This document shows positions 56,501-64,000 of a DNA stretch of 64,000 nt, one piece after another. Both the position numbers and the translations under genes were made by a program. This DNA is from Gorsachius magnificus. Its lineage: Eukaryota; Chordata; Aves; Pelecaniformes; Ardeidae. Location: contig CM067086.1 in NCBI GenBank assembly GCA_034008185.1, positions 39,450,507 to 39,514,506 of the forward strand, written 5' to 3'. Under the pieces are notes generated by a model, which ran no database searches, was not told the DNA's origin, and worked only from the letters and a program-made list of their open reading frames with translations. Position 1 is the first letter of the stretch. Each line of letters starts with the position of its first letter.

Positions 56501-57789
56501 TAGAGAAAAATAAATTAATCATGACTTTTTTTGTAAATTGTATACAAGATTTATCTTCTGGGTTTGAGTTAGTTTTCCTCAGATAATCTACTCTCATGCC
56601 AAGAAAGCCATTTTGATGGCACGATTCTCCAAATAAAACATTGTGTAAGGACCAACTGTTGCAACAGTGACAAAAATATTCCCTCAGCTAAGCTTATTCC
56701 TGCCAACAATAACATTGATATGCACAAACAAAAGTAAACAAAAAGCAGCCACACTGCTTGGTAATACAACACTATAAATAGCATTTATTTTTGCCAAATA
56801 GAGGGCAAAATAGGAAACACATTATGTCAAGCTACCTAAAAGCTAAGCTAAGTAAAAACTAACTAAAAATGATGTTATTATTTGATCTAAATTCCCAACA
56901 GTAATAAAAGCCCTTGTACAGTAGCTGCTTAAAGTGGAATTACCAGGAGTAAAATGGTCATTGTAATTTCTGTCATGAGGAAATACAGTATTTCTGTAAG
57001 AATCAGGAGAGTGGAAAATTGTTTACATGGGGTTCAGAAAAAGGATGCTTAACAAGTCATCAGTAATCATTAAGACATCATAACTGTCCATATACACATC
57101 GGTTGCCTACTCCAAGTGTGAAATAAAATAAATCTTCTTAAACTGTTTTCAGTCTGGTTTAATCTAAGGTGAATTAGTTTACAACTGAAACAGATTAAAT
57201 GACCTTTATAGCATAGCAACTTGTTAAACTGCCACAGTTTAGTTGCGTATTTCAAGCTGCCCCCCTCCCCTTTTTCTTTTTTTAATAGAAAGATCAGCTC
57301 TCTGACATGATTTACAACACTTACAAACAATTTGGGTTCCAGATTTGCAATTTAGAAAAATTTATTAAGTCTATCCCCAGTCTTGATGTTGTTATTTATT
57401 ATATATTTTCCAGTGTAAAGTGAAGAAATATTGGATAGCATGCTTCTTAAAACTACAAAATGTATTCAGTCTAAGAATGAAAGTTTCAGCACACCTGAAG
57501 ATAAGCTGAAAATTGGGTTCACCATAGACATTGAAGTTCTGGAAAAGCTAGGAGTATTTTTTAACAAAACCATTTAAAAAAAAAAAATCAGAAGAAAATG
57601 CAAATAAGAAGGAATGCAATCACTGCTGCAGAGAATATCCAACATGCAACGTGAATCCTTTTAAGAGCCTTATTTCTATTTTTCCAAACTTGTACTTTCA
57701 ACTTTGTAACTTAAGGTCAATTTAGGAGAGATATGTAAGACCACTAGGAAGATACATCATATTAGATATATCCTCCAGAAAAAGGAAAG

Positions 57790-58150
57790 TTCTTTAGCCT
57801 AGACACGTGCAGTCCTTGTCTGGGATCTGGGCATAAATGATTACAGTCTTCAAACACATATAAGACTGGTGCCAATAGGAAGGGAATAATTTGTTTCTCC
57901 TCTGCATGGAACATTAAGGATTAACAAATCTGAAATACAGCAAAGGATACAATACAGGGAATTAGACTGGAGACAAGGAAAGCTTTGCAAGGATAAGAAT
58001 TTAAAAAAAAAAAATCTTACTGTTTGCCTAAGAAATGGAATCTGTTACTGGAGGTTTTTTTAACAGAACAAATCAAACAAATGTCAGGAATCTCACTGCT
58101 GATCTATGTTGGCATAGAAGGATAAAGTAGATACCTCATATGGCCTAACG
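57790..58150 (+). mobile_element. Ancient CR1-like LINE fragment (3' coding region)
   Basis: The order of blocks fits the end of an old amniote CR1 coding region: GATTACAGTCTTCAAACACA, ATAAGACTGGTGCCAATAGG, AATACAGGGAATTAGACTGG, CCTAAGAAATGGAATCTG, TTACTGGAGGTTTTTTTAAC and AAACAAATGTCAGGAATC. It is heavily diverged with frameshifts and a long A run. It belongs to the older CR1 layer, like the piece at 42.3 kb but in opposite orientation. Confidence 0.6.
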
Positions 58151-61100
58151 ATCATGAAAAAATTACTATCTAGAATAAAAGAGGACAAAATAAATGGCTA
58201 AATATATTACTAATTTTTATATTATTTATTTACTTTATTAAGTACAATCCTTCCTGCCCTAAGCAATGTCAAATCTTGCTTATGCCTATCCACACTGATA
58301 ATAAGGTCAAAAAATGCTAACCTTAGCATGACTGTTCTCAATAAAACTGCCATTATCATACAGAAGAAACTCTGTATTAGACATCCACAGGTTTTGTTCA
58401 TTAATTTACTAAATCAAAGGTCATTTAATACAAGAAATTTTTTTGAAAAATTGAAATATAAACTACCCTGGACAAGTATTAGCTTTGCTATGAGAGCAGT
58501 TAATGTCCAGCTTTGCTACGTAGAGGCCATTCATTATAGTATGCTTTATATCAGTGCAACAGACTTACAGCAGAAGCACTGTATCGTTCCCTCATTTTAT
58601 ATTGCTGGTAAGCAGCCTGTAACGTACCAGAGGGATATCATAGTACACTATCGGAAAACGATCATAAGGTTTATATCACATATAAATAGCTACTACTCTC
58701 AGAGCAAATCTATAACATGCTCTTCTGCAAGAAAGGAACTATAATATCTTTTTCCATCATACTGACAACGACTTTTTAAAAAAATTAATTATCTCCATGA
58801 AGAAAAAAAATTCTGGCAGTAAATAAACTGACTGTTTGCCAGGCTTAAAACTTCAAGTAAGATCTGGTGTCTGTGCCCTTTGCAGGGCTGCACTGAATTG
58901 ACTTACAATTTGACTACTACTGATCAGCGTAACTGTTTACAGGGCACACACATATAAGTTTGCAGGATAACAGGTTTCAGTCATTAGTGTAAAATAGCAT
59001 TCCTGTAGACAAACAATTATGTCACCGTAAAGTCAAATTGATTTCAGACAGCTTGATGAGGAAAATTTGTTATTTAGAGATCATGTCTGTTTAAAAAAAT
59101 CAGCTTTCATGGAGGGCAGAGGGGGACTGTTTGAAGTTTTAGCATGATGATGTTCCTGAATCAAGCTTCAAATTATTTCTTACTTGTCCTCTTTAAAAAG
59201 GAAAATGAAATATTCTATTAACAAGATAGTGTTCATTATTGTTGCTTGTAGTGATTACAGATATGTTACAATTCTGAATACAATGTGATTACTGTTGGGT
59301 AATAGTGATTTAAATTTGTTAGTTTATTAGCTTTTAAGCTATTAATATTTACTGAATGTAGATGCAGTGATCATTCACAGACTGTTAATACTACTTTAGT
59401 ACTACTTTAATCAACTGCACCTCCACAAGAAAAAAAATGCATATACATACCTCAAGAGGTGTGATTACCCTAAGGTTTACTTCTAAAAATTTCAACAACA
59501 AAGACCTAAATGTTGGTTTTCAGCATTCCCACTTTCACCTTTTCAACAACGCTTGTCTCATGTTATTCTAATAGTTTCTCCGTACATGTACTGCAGTGTT
59601 ACCACAATAAAAGTGTATTATTTGGGAAGAGCATAACAGACTATTATTCCAAACATTGAGCCTTAAAAAACTGCTGTCTAAACATTCATATAAAACGTTT
59701 TACATGATAGTGTAGCAGCTTTGATGGCAAAAAACAGGAAACACTAGTAGCATTTGAAGTCACCTGTAAGCAGACTGAAGTTGCGTGCTTCTTTCATTTC
59801 CTGAAAATATCACATAACCGTTACCTACGCATAAGACTTCTTAAAAAAATAAAATTAAAAAAAAATGGCTTTTTCAGATTAAAAAACCTGCTGGTCAGGA
59901 CCTCAAGTAATAATTTGGTATCGCCCAACTTGTGCGTACAATGGCAGCAGTTTATCCAAAAAATACAGGGCAAAAGGAGGCTCGGCACTAACCTTTCCTC
60001 AGCAGAAGCATTCACTGAAGTGTTTTTACCCTTAGCAGCTGTAAACATCTCAAGAAAATCCACCAAAATATTTCACCAAGAACTGTACAGAAGCCAAATG
60101 ATTATGCAAATTCTAGATTTTCATTTAAAAAGATTTCAAGTGATGCTACAAAAAAATTGCAGACTCGTATTAAATTTCAGTAACTAGAACCTTTAATTCA
60201 AGCATTCAGTAATTCATTTAATCCATTACCCATTGTATCAGTCAATAATTTCAATGGCATACGCCCAGCCACACGCTGAACCACATAAATCCATAACTAC
60301 GCTCTTATTAATGACTGCTCTCACTATGAGGATCAAAGACAAACTGCTGAAAAAAACTGGTGACATTTAAAACTCTATCCAATTACTGTGACAATCAAAT
60401 GGTGTTATTATTAAAGAAACAGAACGTTAAAAGACCCCATATATCTAAATGTATTTCCAGTATTAATTAGGAAGCTGTCAATATTTAACAATAATTAATC
60501 ATATGCATAGTTATTTGAGAGAGAACGTATTCAGCCTTCCTCTTTCTGTAGTAAAGCACAAATTCTAATAGACATTAACAAAAAGGAAAGGTGCAACTGT
60601 CTAAAGTGAGACAACTCTCTCACCAGTTTGGTTTAATAATTATGTATTTGGAAGATTAGCACAGTAGATACCTCAAATGAAAAACTGATGAGAAATTAAT
60701 TTCTTCCACATAAAGAACTTTACCTGGAAGAGCTGCAAAACACTCTAAACACTGATGCTGGTTTCAGTGTAATTACTAATGTAATCCCATAGACAAAAAA
60801 GCGTGTTGCTGTGATCATATTGCAAAAATACTTCTTTTAACATACTAAAATTGCCATGTTTTTGTAACAGGTAGATAGATTCTCAGTGTTAAAAGCGCAA
60901 AAGAAAAAAAAAAGCCCTCCTCTTATTTCTGTCTTTTTGTATGCTGCTACAATTTTGCACATTTCCTGTAAGGGGTAGTTTCTGTTGCTTTATTTTAGGA
61001 AGTAATGAGAGTTGTCTTTTTAATTTTTTCAGTCCTCATTGATCTTTTTCTTAATATTAAATTGAATTACGTCTTTTTTAGTGATAACTACTTCTTCCTT

Positions 61101-61307
61101 CTAAAAAGTAGCTATCTTTTCCTTCTAAATCAGTTTTGCAAGCTTTCCTCTTAGAGAAGTCCTTAGCGATTACCGTAACAGCAACAAGAACCTTGATAAA
61201 ACCTGGAAGCCTTTCATAGCACAAAGATAATGATCCAGCACGCGTAAGGACCGTGGGCTAAACAATGTCTTCACAGCATGTGGAGAAGTTGAGTCATGCT
61301 GAATGTT

Positions 61308-61411
61308 TGTTGACCTAACCCTAACTTGCTAAAACAAAAATTAGGTCGACCTAACCTAAGCAAGGTTGTTGACCTAACCCTAACTTGTTTAAAAATAAAT
61401 AAATAAATATT
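61308..61411. repeat. Direct repeat of a telomere-like 21-mer flanking a 14-bp palindrome, then (AAAT)n
   Basis: The 21-mer TGTTGACCTAACCCTAACTTG occurs at 61,308-61,328 and, without a mismatch, at 61,367-61,387. Between the copies lies the perfect palindrome TTAGGTCGACCTAA (61,341-61,354), followed by CCTAAG. An AAAT microsatellite follows from about 61,390. The copies contain CCTAACCCTAAC, two vertebrate telomere units, and each holds an AGGTCA hexamer on the minus strand. It may be a degenerate interstitial telomeric repeat or a chance cluster of nuclear-receptor half-sites. Confidence 0.75.
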
Positions 61412-61775
61412 CTTACATCGATACAGCTGTTTTTATAAAGATATAAATGCACAAAATCTTTGAAATAGTCATATTAACCAAACTGAAACATTCTTCTTTT
61501 GCATTCTTAAAATAACAATGCATTTTATTTTTAGAAGTCAGGATTTCCTTTCTCTACAGAGGTTATAACACAGCAAATTCATAATAGTGAAAAGCAGAGA
61601 ATTTTTGGCCAAGCAGACTGCCTAAATTCTCATTTAATTGGCAGTCACTATTAACTCACTTATTTTTGAAGTGATTTTTGAAGTTCTCTATTTACCAAGT
61701 GCAAAGCTATCATGAAAATATCAGTCCTTCCTTCATGCATAAAGAAAATACCACGAGACTTCACGGTTTTGTTGT

Positions 61776-61791
61776 AAAAAAAAAAAAAAAA
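61776..61791. repeat. Poly-A run
   Basis: About sixteen consecutive A on the plus strand. Low-complexity tract without a recognisable parent element. Confidence 0.75.
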
Positions 61792-63977
61792 TCAGTTAGT
61801 ACTCAAAGACTTTCTTTACATATACCACTACAGTTACTACAAACTTAACACAAACTCTTAAGTTTAAATAGAAGTTCACACTCCAGCTATACAGAATATA
61901 TGTCCTAACATCCGAGTAAGAACAGGAGCTGGTGCCTGCTCCAGCAGCAGTTGTACCTCCACTGCATTCCAGGATGCTTCATGCTGTGCTAAAGGCATCT
62001 CAGAAATGGTGACTCTAGACCTTGCGGTGATTGCCTTTAAACTTGCCAGGCAGCCAAAAACCAAGGATAGGCAAACCTGCCGATTTCCTTTCCTTTCCTC
62101 CCTTCTTTCTTGTTTCTTTTCCCCTGGAAATCAACATTCAGTTGTATAGGAAAGAAAAGTAAGTATCAGAAAATATAAGGAGTAATACTACCCGTCTTGA
62201 TACTGCCTGTGGTGCAGTACTACCCAAGACAGGCTTAGGTCAAGCCCATTTGTCACAGGTACAGAAAGGAAGACAAACGATTAATGAACAAGGACCTTAC
62301 ACCGGAGAAGTAAAGAAGCAACAGAAGAAACCTTGAAAGGTTAGGAAGAGAGATGACCAGAGCAAAGAAAATACACCTAGAACAGGACAGACCTTGAGGT
62401 CTTGTGAGCCTTGAGGAAGGCAGCAAGGAGCCAGGTTTTACAAGATTAAAGAGGAGAATGGGAACAGCAGTATAGGGCCTTGATTCCTTTTTGCCTTTGC
62501 ATTCCCAAAAAAGTATTAGATGGTTTGCTTCTGATCTAATCGCTAAGTGAAACAAGAGACGTTTCTAACATTATACCCACGAAACCAGCCAGGAACCATT
62601 CTCTGGATCTGAGGCTAAGTGGCAGGGAAATGGCTCACTGCCATGTAGCTGAGCTCTTTCCCCAGAAATAGTGAGACAACATTCCTACTGCTTATTTTAA
62701 ACAGTCCCTTACACTTGTTAGGACCCAAGCTATGTCTGGGTACCATCTGAAATAGTGCTATTTGGCACAATTCAAACTGCACCAGGAAGCCCACAACTAA
62801 ACAACTAAAAAGCTTACATGATTTTGGGCCAGTGCTCAAGCCTGTATTCTCATTTTGGTTTATTTAAAGGTGTATTTGCAGATGGAACTTCAGAGAACTA
62901 TCACCATTTAGAACATTCCTAACATCAGTTAAACTACTTCACTAACACTTTAATACGGGTGATGGTGTTCCCTTTTTACAGTATTTATTCTTCTTTTAGT
63001 TTTTTATTACAATCCTTGATTAATTACTTGTTCTATAAACCCAACGTGATACCTGCAGCACAGAAGTTAATAAGTCTTTTCCAAGAGGCTGTCAGGAAGG
63101 AGTAAACTTCTTATTATTCATGATGTAAACAGTATTTTAGATAACAAATATGCACATATAAATATTTCACTAATTCTGTTTGCTGCAGTGATTTGCTACA
63201 CAAATCAGATTCCTTCATCTCTCTCTCAGGTCAGGAACAGAGCACTTTGCCCACACTCCCTGACGTGGGACTGCCACCGAACTACAACTTTTTCTGCAGC
63301 CGCCGACTACGGAACAACAATGGCCACAGAGCAAAAAAGTACATCTGAGCTCCCTCGCAGAAATACCCGTGAAACAGATGAAACATAGCCATGTTCCTAT
63401 GTTTCGCCACGGCCATTTTGGAGAGAGACTGACCTCTGAGCAACCTTTTTGTCAGCCTCTTTCAGTACAGGTTGCTCTCCCTATGGCCATCGAGGGCACA
63501 AGTTGCCTCCTTTGCATTAGTGTCTTTAAACAAACTTGTTCTCTTGCTACCTACACCACCTGGCACTTCGTGTCGGCTTGCCTTCTGTCACTCAGCTTGC
63601 TCAGTGACAAAAATATTGAGTATCTACCACATTACTCAAGCTACTTGTATGCAGATTTAAAAAACTCTCAGTTCAGGGCAAGCAAAAAAGAGATATAGGC
63701 AGAAAATCAAAATAAAAGTATCTTAACACTACTACACTGCTTTTTTTTTTTCAAATCTAGACTTCTTTACCCAACAACAAACAGAAAGCAAAGTTGACAC
63801 AGCAGAAACTCGGCTCAAAAAGGTTGATAAATTGTACTTGTGTGGTTCAGTAAAATCATGGTGACTTTGTAGATCCTGGTTCCCGATAGTGCTGCTTTAG
63901 TGATTTTTAAAAATCTGAAGCCAGGGGGAGAAGGGAGTTTTCTTTCATTGCTCCTTAACTGAGTCTGGCAAGTGGTT

Positions 63978-64000
63978 GTTGGCTGGGGTCAACCCACCAC
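63978..64000 (-). mobile_element. Possible edge of an avian LTR element
   Basis: Read on the minus strand, the last bases begin GTGGTGGGTTGACCCCAGCC, which resembles the start of a common avian endogenous-retroviral LTR family. Similarity may continue leftward to about 63,905 through a CCCTTCTCCCCCTGG stretch. Only the edge is inside the window, no coding sequence is present, and family assignment is from memory. Confidence 0.35.

Noticed and set aside
58328..58744. 138-codon open frame on the plus strand in intron 1
   Set aside because: No recognisable homology or motif. AT-rich intron sequence lying just after a CR1 remnant; best explained by chance.

Overview
The window is vertebrate, almost certainly avian, nuclear DNA. 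It is AT-rich, has very long introns, and carries several CR1 non-LTR retrotransposon remnants, including one with a typical avian CR1 3' end. It holds one recognisable gene: the middle of PRKD1 (protein kinase D1), on the minus strand, so the gene reads from right to left. I found no second gene, no tRNA or rRNA, and no bacterial-type system. The longer open frames outside the PRKD1 exons and CR1 remnants have no recognisable homology.

PRKD1 layout, right to left. The end at 52,860-64,000 is the 3' part of the first large intron. Exon 2 (52,721-52,859) gives the end of the N-terminal ubiquitin-like domain. A 22.8-kb intron follows. Exons 3 and 4 (29,795-29,926; 28,890-29,050) give the first C1 domain and a 14-3-3-binding serine cluster. 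A 24-base in-frame microexon lies at 26,041-26,064. Exons 5 and 6 (14,494-14,704; 12,788-12,865) give the second C1 domain, exon 7 (9,129-9,333) an acidic linker, and exons 8-10 (6,611-6,734; 5,746-5,823; 4,509-4,788) the PH domain. Exons 11 and 12 (2,129-2,181; 679-751) give the PH-kinase linker and the glycine-rich loop of the kinase. Exon 1 and the rest of the kinase domain lie outside the window.

All splice sites are GT-AG and the reading frame is continuous across all junctions. Without the microexon the twelve pieces join in exact register with human PRKD1 residues 89-600 (numbering recalled, not looked up). Known regulatory residues fall where expected: Tyr95, Ser205/208/219/223, Ser249, Tyr432, Tyr463 and Tyr502. 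The protein is a cytosolic, Golgi and plasma-membrane Ser/Thr kinase activated by diacylglycerol and novel PKCs. The window codes for its regulatory half.

The introns hold the mobile DNA: one 1.4-kb CR1 copy with most of a broken reverse transcriptase, several shorter or much older CR1 pieces in both orientations, one complete 184-bp hAT-type non-autonomous transposon with an 8-bp target duplication, and a possible LTR edge at the right end. Other items are a G-quadruplex motif, Z-DNA-prone tracts and a repeat/palindrome cluster near 61.3 kb. The most interesting item is the conserved microexon. I see no evidence for a new multi-gene system here.
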